This document shows, one piece after another, positions 1 to 9,661 of a stretch of 64,000 bases of DNA. Positions within the stretch are counted from its first letter, which is position 1. Each line of letters begins with the position of its first letter. The stretch is taken from positions 1,302,001-1,366,000 of the forward strand of contig NZ_JAARZC010000001.1 of assembly GCF_014229095.1 (NCBI RefSeq), read 5' to 3'. The notes below the pieces were generated by a model. That model was given only the letters and a program-made list of their open reading frames with translations. It did not search any database and was not told the origin of the DNA. The translations under genes and the position numbers were made by a program. The stretch comes from Listeria cossartiae subsp. cayugensis (lineage in GTDB: Bacteria > Bacillota > Bacilli > Lactobacillales > Listeriaceae).

Positions 1-6
1 TGGTGA

Positions 7-63
7 TGGTATATGAAGGTAAACTGCCCTGATTTGGTTTTACGTCACGTTTGTTTTATACCA
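7..63 (+). promoter_or_regulatory. Possible structured rpsD leader
   Basis: A 7-nt arm at 7-13 is exactly complementary to 57-63, closing a loop of about 43 nt directly upstream of the rpsD ribosome binding site. Ribosomal protein S4 represses its own mRNA in Firmicutes through a structured leader, so this could be the end of that element. The window starts inside it, so the full fold cannot be judged. Confidence 0.4.
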
Positions 64-89
64 AAAACAAATAAAAGGAGGAGTCTCTT

Positions 90-692
90 ATGGCTCGTTA
101 TACAGGTCCAAGCTGGAAAGTTTCCCGTCGTTTAGGAATTTCACTTTCTGGAACAGGTAAAGAATTAGAGCGTCGTCCGTATGCTCCAGGTCAACACGGC
201 CCAACTCAACGTAAAAAAATCTCAGAATATGGTTTGCAACAAGCTGAAAAGCAAAAATTGCGTCATATGTACGGATTAACTGAACGTCAATTCAAAAACA
301 CGTTCAACAAAGCTGGTAAATTACAAGGTAAACATGGTGAGAACTTCATGATCTTACTAGAACAACGCCTTGATAACATCGTTTACCGTCTTGGTCTTGC
401 TCGCACTCGTCGTGCAGCTCGTCAACTAGTAAACCATGGCCACATCACTGTAGATGGCAAACGCGTAGATATCCCTTCTTACCAAGTTTCTGTTGGTCAA
501 GTGATCTCTGTTCGTGAAAAATCTGCTAAAAACTCTGCAATCGCTGAAAGCTTAGAAGTTTCAAGCTTCGTGCCTGAATACGTAACTTTCGATGCAGAAA
601 AACTAACTGGTTCTCTTAACCGTCTACCAGAACGTTCTGAACTTGCTGCTGAAATCAACGAAGCATTTATCGTAGAATTCTACAGCCGTTAA
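90..692 (+). CDS. rpsD: 30S ribosomal protein S4
   Basis: Primary 16S rRNA-binding protein that nucleates assembly of the small-subunit body and helps maintain decoding accuracy. The 200-residue protein has the usual bacterial S4 length. It starts [16 protein letters not shown], typical of the family, and carries an S4 RNA-binding domain around residues 90-155 ([10 protein letters not shown], then a VNHGHI.VDG stretch). The start is fixed by a strong AAAGGAGG site upstream. The gene is monocistronic here: a leader precedes it and a terminator follows, and it converges with tyrS. S4 usually autoregulates, which fits the leader stem at 7-63. Confidence 0.98.
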   Translation: MARYTGPSWKVSRRLGISLSGTGKELERRPYAPGQHGPTQRKKISEYGLQQAEKQKLRHMYGLTERQFKNTFNKAGKLQGKHGENFMILLEQRLDNIVYRLGLARTRRAARQLVNHGHITVDGKRVDIPSYQVSVGQVISVREKSAKNSAIAESLEVSSFVPEYVTFDAEKLTGSLNRLPERSELAAEINEAFIVEFYSR

Positions 693-702
693 TTAGAACT
701 AA

Positions 703-747
703 AAACCTTACAATTCATGATTTCGGTCGTGGTTGTAAGGTTTTTTT
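703..747 (+). terminator. rpsD terminator
   Basis: A 10-bp stem (AACCTTACAA with TTGTAAGGTT) is followed by seven T residues shortly after the rpsD stop codon. Confidence 0.9.
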
Positions 748-753
748 ATGCAT

Positions 754-786
754 AAAAAAGCACTCGCCTTAAAAACGAGTGCTTTT
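754..786 (-). terminator. tyrS terminator (bidirectional)
   Basis: The stem AAAAGCACTCG/CGAGTGCTTTT has T-runs on both strands. It lies just past the tyrS stop and between convergent genes, so it can also back up the rpsD terminator. Confidence 0.85.
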
Positions 787-790
787 CCTC

Positions 791-2322
<1,532 letters not shown>

Positions 2323-2328
2323 ATGAAA

Positions 2329-2358
2329 AGTATACATACATTTATAACATACCGTCAA
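2329..2358 (-). promoter_or_regulatory. tyrS promoter
   Basis: SigA-type promoter: -35 TTGACG (2353-2358), 18-bp spacer, -10 TATACT (2329-2334). It would start transcription at about 2322, at the head of the T-box. Confidence 0.7.
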
Positions 2359-2375
2359 AAATGATGTCAACTCTT

Positions 2376-3380
2376 TTATTTTTCTTTCGTTGTTCCACGT
2401 AATTTTTCGCTATGTGGTAAGATTACTGTTTTTTCGTCTACTTCTTCACTTGTCATTAGTTTCGTAAGTAAACGCATCGCAACCGCACCGATATCATATA
2501 AAGGTTGTACAATAGTCGAAAGTTGCGGACGTGACATCAATGTTAATTTTGTATTGTTACTTGTCATCACTTCTAAGTCTTCTGGAACTTTGATTCCCGC
2601 ATCCAGCGCCGCGTTCAAAATACCGATAGCTAGTTCATCATCAGCGACTACAACTGCATTTGGTTTTTTAGCCAAGGCACTTAATTCAGCCCAAACTTTT
2701 ACGCCTGCATTGTAGTTGTATTTTGCTTCGATAATGTAATCTTCTTGGTAAGTAATGCCAGCTTCTTCTAACGCTTCTTTATAGCCAGCTAATTTCATTT
2801 CGCGGTTAACTGGCTCGTTTAGAGAACCACTGACGAATGCGATTTGCTTATGGCCGTTCGCCACAAAACGTTGTACAGCTTCTTTCGTCGCTTGTTTGTA
2901 ATCGATATTAACAGAAGCTAATTTGTTTTCCATATCTACCGCTCCAGCTAATACGACTGGTGCAGGAGAACGGTCAAATTCTTCTTGTAATTGTGCCGAA
3001 ATACGTTCGCCCATGTAAATAATACCGTCCACTTGTTTGCCAAGCAGCGTGTTTAGTACTTGAAGTTCTTTATCCTCATTTTCGTCCGAGTTGCTAAGGA
3101 TAATGTTGTATTTGTACATCGTTGCAATATCTTCAATCCCACGTGCAAGTTCTGCATAAAACACGTTAGAAATATCTGGAATAATTACGCCAACAGTTGT
3201 TGTACGTTTGCTCGCTAGACCTCTAGCTACAGCGTTAGGACGATAGCCTAATTGGTTAATAACATCCAATACTTTTTTTCGTGTTACTGGTTTAACATTC
3301 GGATTGCCATTCACTACCCGAGATACCGTTGCCATAGAAACGTTCGCTTCACGTGCAACATCATAAATTGTTACATTCAT
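2376..3380 (-). CDS. ccpA: Catabolite control protein A
   Basis: LacI/GalR-family master regulator of carbon catabolite control; with HPr-Ser-P it binds cre sites. The N-terminal helix-turn-helix is at residues 4-24 ([20 protein letters not shown]), followed by the hinge helix ([13 protein letters not shown]). The rest is a periplasmic-binding-protein-like core. The length of 334 residues is typical of CcpA, as are the core blocks [12 protein letters not shown] and [11 protein letters not shown]-like segment near 270. The start has a GGAGAG site. It sits between aroA and tyrS with its own promoter, and no terminator is evident between it and the tyrS promoter. Confidence 0.95.
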   Translation of the reverse strand: MNVTIYDVAREANVSMATVSRVVNGNPNVKPVTRKKVLDVINQLGYRPNAVARGLASKRTTTVGVIIPDISNVFYAELARGIEDIATMYKYNIILSNSDENEDKELQVLNTLLGKQVDGIIYMGERISAQLQEEFDRSPAPVVLAGAVDMENKLASVNIDYKQATKEAVQRFVANGHKQIAFVSGSLNEPVNREMKLAGYKEALEEAGITYQEDYIIEAKYNYNAGVKVWAELSALAKKPNAVVVADDELAIGILNAALDAGIKVPEDLEVMTSNNTKLTLMSRPQLSTIVQPLYDIGAVAMRLLTKLMTSEEVDEKTVILPHSEKLRGTTKEK

Positions 3381-3459
3381 CCCTATTCACTCTCCATATT
3401 CATTATTTTAACGGCTCTACTTACACCATTGTAAACGGAAACAAACTAGCCTTCCTTTA

Positions 3460-3488
3460 ATAATACGATAAGTTTTTTCGATATGCAA
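3460..3488 (-). promoter_or_regulatory. ccpA promoter
   Basis: -35 TTGCAT (3483-3488), 17-bp spacer, -10 TATTAT (3460-3465), about 80 bp upstream of the ccpA start. The rest of the 200-bp gap up to the aroA terminator is AT-rich and holds nothing else I recognise. Confidence 0.6.
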
Positions 3489-3583
3489 TTGTTTTCACTC
3501 TTTATTTTCATTTATTTTCATATCAAAACGGCATTATTTTCGATTATTATATATCATTAACATATCAGTGGTTTTCTCCAAAA

Positions 3584-3612
3584 TAAAAAACCTTGGAATC
3601 CCAAGGTTTTTC
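3584..3612 (-). terminator. aroA terminator
   Basis: AAAAACCTTGG/CCAAGGTTTTT hairpin with T-runs on both sides, directly after the DAHP synthase stop codon. Confidence 0.88.
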
Positions 3613-3617
3613 ACTTA

Positions 3618-4703
3618 TTATTTAATTTTATGCGGAACCAAATTACTTGCTAAAATCGCATTCCAGAACTCTTCAAATTCGGGAATATCCATTTGTTGCG
3701 CAGAATCAGATAAGGCAACTGCTGGATCTGGATGAACTTCCGCCATAACACCGTCTGCCTCAATTGCTAAAGCAGCTTTGGCACATGGAAGTAATAAATC
3801 TTTTCGTCCAGTAGAATGCGTTACATCAACCATCACTGGTAAATGCGTTTCTTTCTTCAAAATTGGAACAGCAGAAATATCTAATGTGTTTCTTGTCGCT
3901 TTTTCGTAAGTACGAATACCACGTTCACATAAAATAATTTTGCCATTTCCTTGTGACATAATATATTCAGCAGCACCGATGAATTCTTCAATTGTAGCAG
4001 ACAAGCCACGTTTTAGAAGAATCGGTTTGTCGACACGACCGGCCGCCTTTAGTAATTCAAAGTTTTGCATGTTTCTTGCGCCGATTTGAATGACATCGAC
4101 ATAATCAAGTGCTACTTCGATATCAGCTGGCGTAACGATTTCACTAATAACGCCTAAACCGTATTCATCAGAAACACGTTTTAAAATTTTGAGTCCTTCT
4201 AAACCTAATCCTTGGAAGTCATATGGGCTAGTACGAGGTTTAAATGCTCCGCCGCGAATAAGTTTTAAGCCTTTCGCTTTAATAGATTCAGCGACCGCAG
4301 CAACTTGTTCGTAAGATTCAACCGAACACGGGCCGAAAACAAATACGGGTTCGCCGTTTCCGATTGGTAAGCCTTTAACAGTAACAATCGTATCTTCTTT
4401 TTTATTTTTTCTAGAAACGAGTAATGCTTTAGAGTGATCATCTTCTTGAAGTTCTAATCCCGCTTTAAAAATTTCTTTAAATAATTTTTGAACCGTACTA
4501 TCTTCAAAAGGTCCTTCATTTGCTGCAAGAATCGTGTTAAGCATTTCTCTTTCACGTAATGGATCAAAACGAAGAGAACCTTGCGTTCCTTTAATTTTGC
4601 CAATTTCTTGTACCAAATTTGCGCGTTTGCTAATTAATTCCAGCAAATCAATATTCAATTGATCCACCTGTGTTCTAAGTTCCTCTAAATTTGAGTTAAC
4701 CAT
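3618..4703 (-). CDS. aroA: Chorismate mutase-DAHP synthase fusion
   Basis: Bifunctional entry enzyme of the shikimate pathway: it condenses phosphoenolpyruvate and erythrose-4-phosphate to DAHP. An AroQ-type chorismate mutase domain occupies roughly residues 1-85 ([19 protein letters not shown]) and acts in this family as the prephenate/chorismate sensor for feedback inhibition. The DAHP synthase TIM barrel covers about 110-350 ([44 protein letters not shown]). The length of 361 matches the Bacillus AroA(G) fusion. It is monocistronic, with its own promoter and terminator. The name aroA follows Bacillus usage and is not EPSP synthase. Confidence 0.95.
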   Translation of the reverse strand: MVNSNLEELRTQVDQLNIDLLELISKRANLVQEIGKIKGTQGSLRFDPLREREMLNTILAANEGPFEDSTVQKLFKEIFKAGLELQEDDHSKALLVSRKNKKEDTIVTVKGLPIGNGEPVFVFGPCSVESYEQVAAVAESIKAKGLKLIRGGAFKPRTSPYDFQGLGLEGLKILKRVSDEYGLGVISEIVTPADIEVALDYVDVIQIGARNMQNFELLKAAGRVDKPILLKRGLSATIEEFIGAAEYIMSQGNGKIILCERGIRTYEKATRNTLDISAVPILKKETHLPVMVDVTHSTGRKDLLLPCAKAALAIEADGVMAEVHPDPAVALSDSAQQMDIPEFEEFWNAILASNLVPHKIK

Positions 4704-4746
4704 TTAACTTCCACCCTTCTAAAAATCTGCTCCAAGATTATGTTTC

Positions 4747-4775
4747 ATTATAGAGGAAAACAGATAATTTGTCAC
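4747..4775 (-). promoter_or_regulatory. aroA promoter
   Basis: -35 GTGACA (4770-4775), 17-bp spacer, -10 TATAAT (4747-4752), about 45 bp upstream of the aroA start codon. Confidence 0.7.
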
Positions 4776-4883
4776 GAATCCACTTTTATACTTAATCGCT
4801 TTTAAGCATTAAAGTGAATAATGTAAAACTAATGTTAACACGTTTTGATATAAATTACAAGCAGATAATCGCTTTTTTCCTAA

Positions 4884-4913
4884 TAAAAAAACAGCCTCGC
4901 AAGGCTGTTTTTT
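4884..4913 (-). terminator. ytxGH terminator
   Basis: The AAACAGCC...GGCTGTTT hairpin is flanked by A- and T-runs, just past the YtxH-like stop. Confidence 0.88.
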
Positions 4914-4922
4914 GAACTTACT

Positions 4923-5447
4923 TTATTTTACTTCTTTTTTAGCATCGGAAGCAATTTTTTTCGCTTCGTCTTTGCCTTCATCTACCGCTTTTTTTGCTTC
5001 TTTTTTCGCTTTGTCCGCTGCTTTTTCTACATCGTCTGCCGCTTCTTTTGCTTCACTTTTTACAGCGTCTGCCGCTTTTTTGGCAGCTTCTTGGTTTTCT
5101 TCTTTATTTTGTGAAACGACTTCTTTCACTGCTTTGCTTTGTTTAGAAACGGTATCAGCTAATTTGCCTGATTTGTCTTTTACTACATCTACAAATCCAC
5201 CAGCGGAATCAACTAATTTATCTTTAGTTCCTTTGGCAACGCTACTAATTTCGATACCTTTTTCGTAAGCAACGTCTTTCCATTGGTTACTTTTTTCTTT
5301 AATTGTATCTACTTGAGTATTTAAGTCTTCGCGTAGTTCTTTACCTGATTTAGGGGCAAATAATAGTGCTGCGGCTGAACCAACGATCGCACCAATTAAA
5401 CCACCGATTAGAAAATCTTTTGTATTAATACCATCTTTTTCTGCCAT
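4923..5447 (-). CDS. YtxH-like general stress protein
   Basis: The 174-residue protein has an N-terminal YtxH domain: a glycine-rich hydrophobic segment at about residues 9-31 (FLIGGLIGAIVGSAAALLFAPKSG), a probable membrane anchor. A very Lys/Ala/Glu-rich helical tail follows, with repeated KAKKEAKK/AADAVKSEAK units resembling LEA-like stress proteins. I start at the ATG at 5447 (MAEKDG), which follows GGAGGG; the frame is open five codons further up. It is the second gene of a pair with the DUF948 gene. In Bacillus the ytxG-ytxH genes belong to the SigB regulon; the exact role is unknown. Confidence 0.85.
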   Translation of the reverse strand: MAEKDGINTKDFLIGGLIGAIVGSAAALLFAPKSGKELREDLNTQVDTIKEKSNQWKDVAYEKGIEISSVAKGTKDKLVDSAGGFVDVVKDKSGKLADTVSKQSKAVKEVVSQNKEENQEAAKKAADAVKSEAKEAADDVEKAADKAKKEAKKAVDEGKDEAKKIASDAKKEVK

Positions 5448-5468
5448 GTTAAATCCCTCCAAATTATA

Positions 5469-5924
5469 TTAGAAATTAGATTGTTCTGCTGCTTCTTTTG
5501 CAGCTTCTTTCGCTGCTTTATTCGCTTTCATTTTTTCTCTAAAAGAAAGAATTGAATTGCTAATTGAGACAGCTTGAGAAATCTTCGCCTCGTTTTGTTC
5601 TACTTTGTTTGTTGCGAGTGTTGCTAGTTCGCGAACAGATTGACTTAATCCTAGTAAAGAAGTTCCAATGTCACCAACTGCATCAAAAACTGGATCCACT
5701 TTCGCAACTTTGCCATTGACATCTTCTAGAAGTGTATTGGTCTTATCAAGCAATTTTTGTGATTGTCCTGTAATCCCTTGTACTTCTACGGTTATTTTTT
5801 CTAACGATTTAGCTACCTCGTCCATTGTTTGGGAAGTTGATTTTAATGTTTTTCCCAAATAGATGGCAATAACTAAAAGCGCAATTGCGGCAATAAGCGC
5901 TGCAATATACAAGATTACTATCAT
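5469..5924 (-). CDS. YtxG-like DUF948 membrane protein
   Basis: The 151-residue protein has one N-terminal transmembrane helix (residues 2-24) and a long amphipathic helical/coiled-coil region (STSQTMDEVAKSLEKITVEVQGI...), the DUF948 pattern. The tail is rich in KAAKEAAKEAAE. It is the first gene of the stress pair with ytxH, 21 bp apart. A GTTTTA-N14-GGGTAT SigB-type promoter lies about 30 bp upstream. The biochemical function is unknown; family and context suggest general stress response at the membrane. Confidence 0.82.
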   Translation of the reverse strand: MIVILYIAALIAAIALLVIAIYLGKTLKSTSQTMDEVAKSLEKITVEVQGITGQSQKLLDKTNTLLEDVNGKVAKVDPVFDAVGDIGTSLLGLSQSVRELATLATNKVEQNEAKISQAVSISNSILSFREKMKANKAAKEAAKEAAEQSNF

Positions 5925-5952
5925 CTATCCACACCTCCATATTCCTTTTTCT

Positions 5953-5978
5953 ATACCCTGAGTATTCCCCTCTAAAAC
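5953..5978 (-). promoter_or_regulatory. SigB-type promoter of ytxGH
   Basis: On the minus strand GTTTTA (5973-5978), 14-bp spacer and GGGTAT (5953-5958) match the SigB consensus GTTTWW-N13-15-GGGWAT. Confidence 0.75.
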
Positions 5979-6104
5979 TTTCTTCTCTAATGATCTATGT
6001 ACAAAATGCAAAAAAGAAAAGGTATTAGCTTCATTTTAGCAAGTAACTGCCGAAAAATAAACTAATAAGAAAGAAACGTGCTAATTTGTTGCAGAAGGTT
6101 GCTT

Positions 6105-6133
6105 TTGACGTGATTTGGAGTAAAATAGATACA
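6105..6133 (+). promoter_or_regulatory. Promoter of the M29 aminopeptidase gene
   Basis: -35 TTGACG (6105-6110), 17-bp spacer, -10 GATACA (6128-6133); the start codon follows about 45 bp downstream. Confidence 0.55.
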
Positions 6134-6180
6134 GGCTGCTTTTTTGCCCATTTTTAGTTAAATTTCAGGGAGGTAACAAT

Positions 6181-7293
6181 ATGAGAGATGCAAGAATCGA
6201 AAAATTAGCACATAATTTAATCAACTATTCCGTCAAACTTGGCGCTGGAGAAAAAGTACTAATCGAAAACTTCGGTGTTCAAAAAGAACTAGTGATGGCT
6301 TTAGTGGAAGAAGCATACAAAGCTGGTGGGTTCCCGTTCGTGTCATTGAAAGAACCACAAATCGACCGCGCGATGATGCTCGGTGCTAACAGTGAACAAT
6401 ACGCAAAAATTGCTGAATTCGAAGGCAATGTAATGAAAGAAATGGATGCTTACATAGGTTTACGCGCTGGCGATAACATTAACGAAACATCTGATGTACC
6501 AGCTGATAAATTAAAAATCAACGGCGAAACAGTTGGTAAAATGCACTCGGATATCCGTGTCAAACAAACAAAATGGGTTGTGCTTCGTTACCCAAGCTCA
6601 TCCATGGCACAACTTGCGAAAATGAGCACTGCTGGTTTTGAAGATTTCTATTTTGATGTATGTAACTTAGACTACGGAAAAATGAGCGACGCAATGGATG
6701 GCTTAGTAGAACTAATGAACAAAACAGATAAAGTTCATTTAGTTGGACCAGGAACAGATTTAACATTTAGCATCAAAGATATTCCCGCAATTAAATGTGC
6801 CGGTGAAATGAATATTCCGGATGGCGAAGTATTTACTGCGCCAGTTCGCGATTCTATCAACGGAACTCTTACGTATAACACACCTTCTCCTTACCAAGGC
6901 TTTACGTTTGAAAATGTATCATTCACCTTTAAAGATGGCAAAATCGTCGAAGCGACTGCGAATGATACAGCTCGTATTAATAAAGTGTTAGATACAGATG
7001 AAGGAGCGCGCTATGTCGGTGAATTCGCAATTGGTGTGAACCCATTCATCCATGAACCAATGCAAGATATCCTTTTTGATGAAAAAATCGAAGGAAGCTT
7101 CCACTTTACGCCAGGTCAATGTTATGACGAAGCATTCAATGGCAATCAGTCAGCGATTCACTGGGATCTTGTAAATATTCAACGTGCGGATTACGGTGGC
7201 GGCGAAATTTACTTTGATGATGTCCTAATTCGTAAAGATGGTATTTTCGTTCTTCCTGAATTAGCTCCACTTAACCCAGAAAACTTAGTATAA
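6181..7293 (+). CDS. ampS: M29-family aminopeptidase (AmpS/PepS type)
   Basis: Cytoplasmic metalloaminopeptidase of the thermophilic aminopeptidase family, with two metal ions per active site and broad specificity. Family metal ligands can be seen: Glu in PDGEVFTAP, Glu in VGEFAIG, His in GSFHFTPG, the Tyr of GQCYDEAF, and His/Asp in SAIHWDLV. The length is 370 residues, somewhat below the roughly 410 common in the family; the N-terminal region is present and the start has a strong GGGAGG site. The gene is monocistronic, divergent from ytxGH and convergent with the peroxiredoxin gene, with which it shares a terminator. Confidence 0.92.
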   Translation: MRDARIEKLAHNLINYSVKLGAGEKVLIENFGVQKELVMALVEEAYKAGGFPFVSLKEPQIDRAMMLGANSEQYAKIAEFEGNVMKEMDAYIGLRAGDNINETSDVPADKLKINGETVGKMHSDIRVKQTKWVVLRYPSSSMAQLAKMSTAGFEDFYFDVCNLDYGKMSDAMDGLVELMNKTDKVHLVGPGTDLTFSIKDIPAIKCAGEMNIPDGEVFTAPVRDSINGTLTYNTPSPYQGFTFENVSFTFKDGKIVEATANDTARINKVLDTDEGARYVGEFAIGVNPFIHEPMQDILFDEKIEGSFHFTPGQCYDEAFNGNQSAIHWDLVNIQRADYGGGEIYFDDVLIRKDGIFVLPELAPLNPENLV

Positions 7294-7298
7294 AAAAA

Positions 7299-7329
7299 GG
7301 CGCTTAGGAATTGATCCTAAGCGCTTTTT
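7299..7329 (+). terminator. Shared terminator, ampS and peroxiredoxin
   Basis: AAAGGCGCTTAGG/CCTAAGCGCTTTT hairpin with A- and T-runs on either side, between convergent genes. Confidence 0.88.
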
Positions 7330-7332
7330 CAT

Positions 7333-7878
7333 TTAAACAATTGTTTTTTCACCGGGTTGCCAGTTAATCGGGCATAGTCCACCCGTTTGTAATGCTTGTA
7401 GTACTCGTAAAACTTCATCGACTTCACGGCCGATATTATTATGGTGAACCACTTCGTATTGAATTTCCCCTTTTGGATTGATGATGAAAAGGCCACGTAA
7501 TGCTACACCCTCTTCTTCAATTAAAACACCGTAATCGCTTGCAACTTGGTGATTCGTGTCAGCAGCAAGTGGATAGGATAATTTACCAATTCCGCCTTCT
7601 TTAATCGGCGTGTTTGTCCATGCAAGATGCGAATGAATTGTATCAGTTGAAGCGCCAATAATACGTGCATTTAATGCATCAAATTCATCTGACCGAGCGG
7701 AAATAGCAACGATTTCTGTCGGACAAACAAATGTAAAGTCCATTGGATAGAAAAAGAGAATCGTCCATTTATCGTCTTCTATATTTTTTTCTAGACTTAC
7801 TTTCCCAAAAGTCTGATTTGGCATAACAGCTTCCATTTCGAATCTTGGAGCTTGCGTGCCTACTAAACGTTCTGCCAC
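7333..7878 (-). CDS. 2-Cys peroxiredoxin (AhpC/TSA family)
   Basis: Thiol peroxidase that reduces H2O2, organic peroxides and peroxynitrite. The peroxidatic Cys52 sits in FTFVCPTE and the resolving Cys169 in GLCPINW, so this is a typical 2-Cys enzyme (181 residues). The start is GTG, after a GGAGGG site. It is monocistronic. No dedicated AhpF-type reductase is adjacent, so the thioredoxin system is the likely reductant. A PerR-type box sits just upstream of its promoter, pointing to peroxide induction. Confidence 0.95.
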   Translation of the reverse strand: MAERLVGTQAPRFEMEAVMPNQTFGKVSLEKNIEDDKWTILFFYPMDFTFVCPTEIVAISARSDEFDALNARIIGASTDTIHSHLAWTNTPIKEGGIGKLSYPLAADTNHQVASDYGVLIEEEGVALRGLFIINPKGEIQYEVVHHNNIGREVDEVLRVLQALQTGGLCPINWQPGEKTIV

Positions 7879-7926
7879 TATTATCCCTCCATTAATTATG
7901 TAGTTGTATTTTGTATCACATGATAT

Positions 7927-7955
7927 ATTTTAATACACCTAAGAAGGACTGTAAA
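7927..7955 (-). promoter_or_regulatory. Peroxiredoxin promoter
   Basis: -35 TTTACA (7950-7955), 17-bp spacer, -10 TAAAAT (7927-7932). Confidence 0.65.
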
Positions 7956-7962
7956 GCTTTAT

Positions 7963-7977
7963 TTATACTAATTATAA
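7963..7977 (-). promoter_or_regulatory. PerR box
   Basis: TTATACTAATTATAA matches the PerR consensus TTATAATNATTATAA at all but one position and lies 7 bp upstream of the -35 element of the peroxiredoxin promoter. Fur and Zur boxes are related, but the gene content favours PerR. Confidence 0.7.
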
Positions 7978-7982
7978 ACAAG

Positions 7983-8015
7983 AAAAAAGCATGCCCGATG
8001 ATGGGCATGCTTTAT
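7983..8015 (-). terminator. murC terminator
   Basis: AAAGCATGCCC/GGGCATGCTTT perfect hairpin with a T-run, immediately after murC. Confidence 0.9.
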
Positions 8016-8022
8016 TTAGTCA

Positions 8023-9366
8023 TTAATTAATCGCACTTTTTTTCAAATCAGCAGCTGTGATAACTTCATTATCAAGTACTTTTTCATAGGCAGCTTGGAA
8101 TTTTTGAACGTCCCCTGCACCCATGAATAAAATAACTGCTTCTGGGTATTGTAGTAACTCTTCGGTATGCTCTTCTTTAATAATGTGGTTGCCTTTTGTT
8201 TTATGCGCTAAATCAGCAATCGTTAAATTCCCTGTTTTTTCACGTGCGGAACCAAAGATATCACAAAGATATACTTCATCGGCTAAATTTAAGCTATCCG
8301 CAAAGCCTTGTAAGAATGTGCGAGTTCGCGTAAATGTATGCGGCTGGAATACAGCAACTACTTTTTTATCTGGGTATTTTTGTCTTGCAGCATTGACAGT
8401 AGCGCGGATTTCGGATGGATGATGCGCATAGTCATCAACTAACACTTGATTCGCTTTTTCGGTAATGCTAAATCTTCTTTTGACGCCTTCAAAGGTTTTT
8501 AATTCCTTTTTAACTGCTTCTACTGGTAGGCCTTCGTAATCGCAAAGCGCAATCACACTTAAAGCGTTTAATACATTATGATCCCCGTATGCCGGAATTT
8601 CAAATGAACCTAAAAACGCTCCGCGATGATACACGTCGAATTTCGTTCCAGTTGTTTCTTTAATAACATTTTTAGCTTGGAATTCGTTTTCCTCATCGAA
8701 GCCAAAGTAAATAATCGGAATATCTAAAGTAAGTTTGCGCAATTCGGCATCATCGCCTAGCGCAAACACAGCTTTTTTCACTTGTTTACCTAGTGTTTCA
8801 AACGCGTTAAATACATCATCCACGCTCTTGAAATAATCTGGATGATCCCAATCAATATTCGTCATAATCGCATATGTTGGTTTATATGCAAGGAAATGAC
8901 GTTGATATTCGCATGCTTCCAGCGCAAAGTATTCCGCCCCTTTTGTCCCGCTTCCCGTACCGTCACCGATCAAGTAAGAAGTTGGACGAATAGCGCCAAC
9001 GACATGAGAAAGCAAACCGGTTGTCGACGTTTTACCGTGCGAACCAGTTATCGCAATACTTGTATAGCCATCAATTAATTGACCTAAAAATTTATGATAT
9101 CGAACCACTGGAAGACCAAGCTCTAGTGCGCGCTCAATTTCTTCATGTGTATCTGGGAAAGCATTCCCAGCAATAATTGTTAGGCCTTCTTGAATATTAT
9201 CAGCCGAAAAAGTCATAATCGGAATTTGCTTCTCTTCTAAAGCTTTTTGAGTAAAGAAATATTTATCCACATCACTGCCTTGCACTTGAAAACCTTTATC
9301 ATGCAGGATTTGAGCAAGTGCACTCATTCCTGACCCTTTTATTCCAACAAAATGATAGATAGTCAT
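8023..9366 (-). CDS. murC: UDP-N-acetylmuramate-L-alanine ligase
   Basis: Cytoplasmic Mur ligase that adds L-Ala to UDP-MurNAc using ATP, the first step of the peptidoglycan stem peptide. Visible features: an N-terminal nucleotide-binding motif ([14 protein letters not shown]), the ATP-binding loop [12 protein letters not shown] near residue 110, the central domain ([10 protein letters not shown]), and the C-terminal [10 protein letters not shown] block typical of MurC. The length is 447. I use the ATG at 9366 (MTIYHFVG), preceded by GGGGGTT; the frame extends five codons upstream. It follows sftA, as in Bacillus, but about 300 bp apart and with its own -10-like element. Confidence 0.96.
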   Translation of the reverse strand: MTIYHFVGIKGSGMSALAQILHDKGFQVQGSDVDKYFFTQKALEEKQIPIMTFSADNIQEGLTIIAGNAFPDTHEEIERALELGLPVVRYHKFLGQLIDGYTSIAITGSHGKTSTTGLLSHVVGAIRPTSYLIGDGTGSGTKGAEYFALEACEYQRHFLAYKPTYAIMTNIDWDHPDYFKSVDDVFNAFETLGKQVKKAVFALGDDAELRKLTLDIPIIYFGFDEENEFQAKNVIKETTGTKFDVYHRGAFLGSFEIPAYGDHNVLNALSVIALCDYEGLPVEAVKKELKTFEGVKRRFSITEKANQVLVDDYAHHPSEIRATVNAARQKYPDKKVVAVFQPHTFTRTRTFLQGFADSLNLADEVYLCDIFGSAREKTGNLTIADLAHKTKGNHIIKEEHTEELLQYPEAVILFMGAGDVQKFQAAYEKVLDNEVITAADLKKSAIN

Positions 9367-9381
9367 TATTTGAACCCCCAT

Positions 9382-9661
9382 TAATTTATCTTGAAGAGGG
9401 TGCCTAAAAAAAACATGTTAACTGTTAAGCACCAAGTCTTAACTTTGAAAACAGTATAAAGTCTCCGTTTTCTAGACATCATCTTACGTTCCAATTGTGT
9501 TTTATGTTTGAATTCTTAGTTGAGTCAATAATTCACCAGCTTATTATATCACTTTCCATGTAAATAGAAAAATCTTTCAGCGAATATAAGCGAAATTACT
9601 CATGAAAACAGCCTTATTTTGTAAAACTAATTAAGTAATGTGTTAGTTTAGTACTACAAAA
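9382..9661 (-). promoter_or_regulatory. murC upstream region
   Basis: This 280-bp gap between sftA and murC holds a consensus -10 TATAAT at 9543-9548 (minus strand) with only a weak -35. A leader of about 170 nt would follow. Near its end is a small GTTAAG...CTTAAC hairpin, then a T7 run, which could be a weak attenuator. There is no ORF of note. Confidence 0.4.

Noticed and set aside
4923-5447. KA-rich repeats of the YtxH-like protein as a tandem repeat array or LEA protein
   Set aside because: The repeat is compositional rather than a fixed period, and the glycine-rich anchor identifies the YtxH family.
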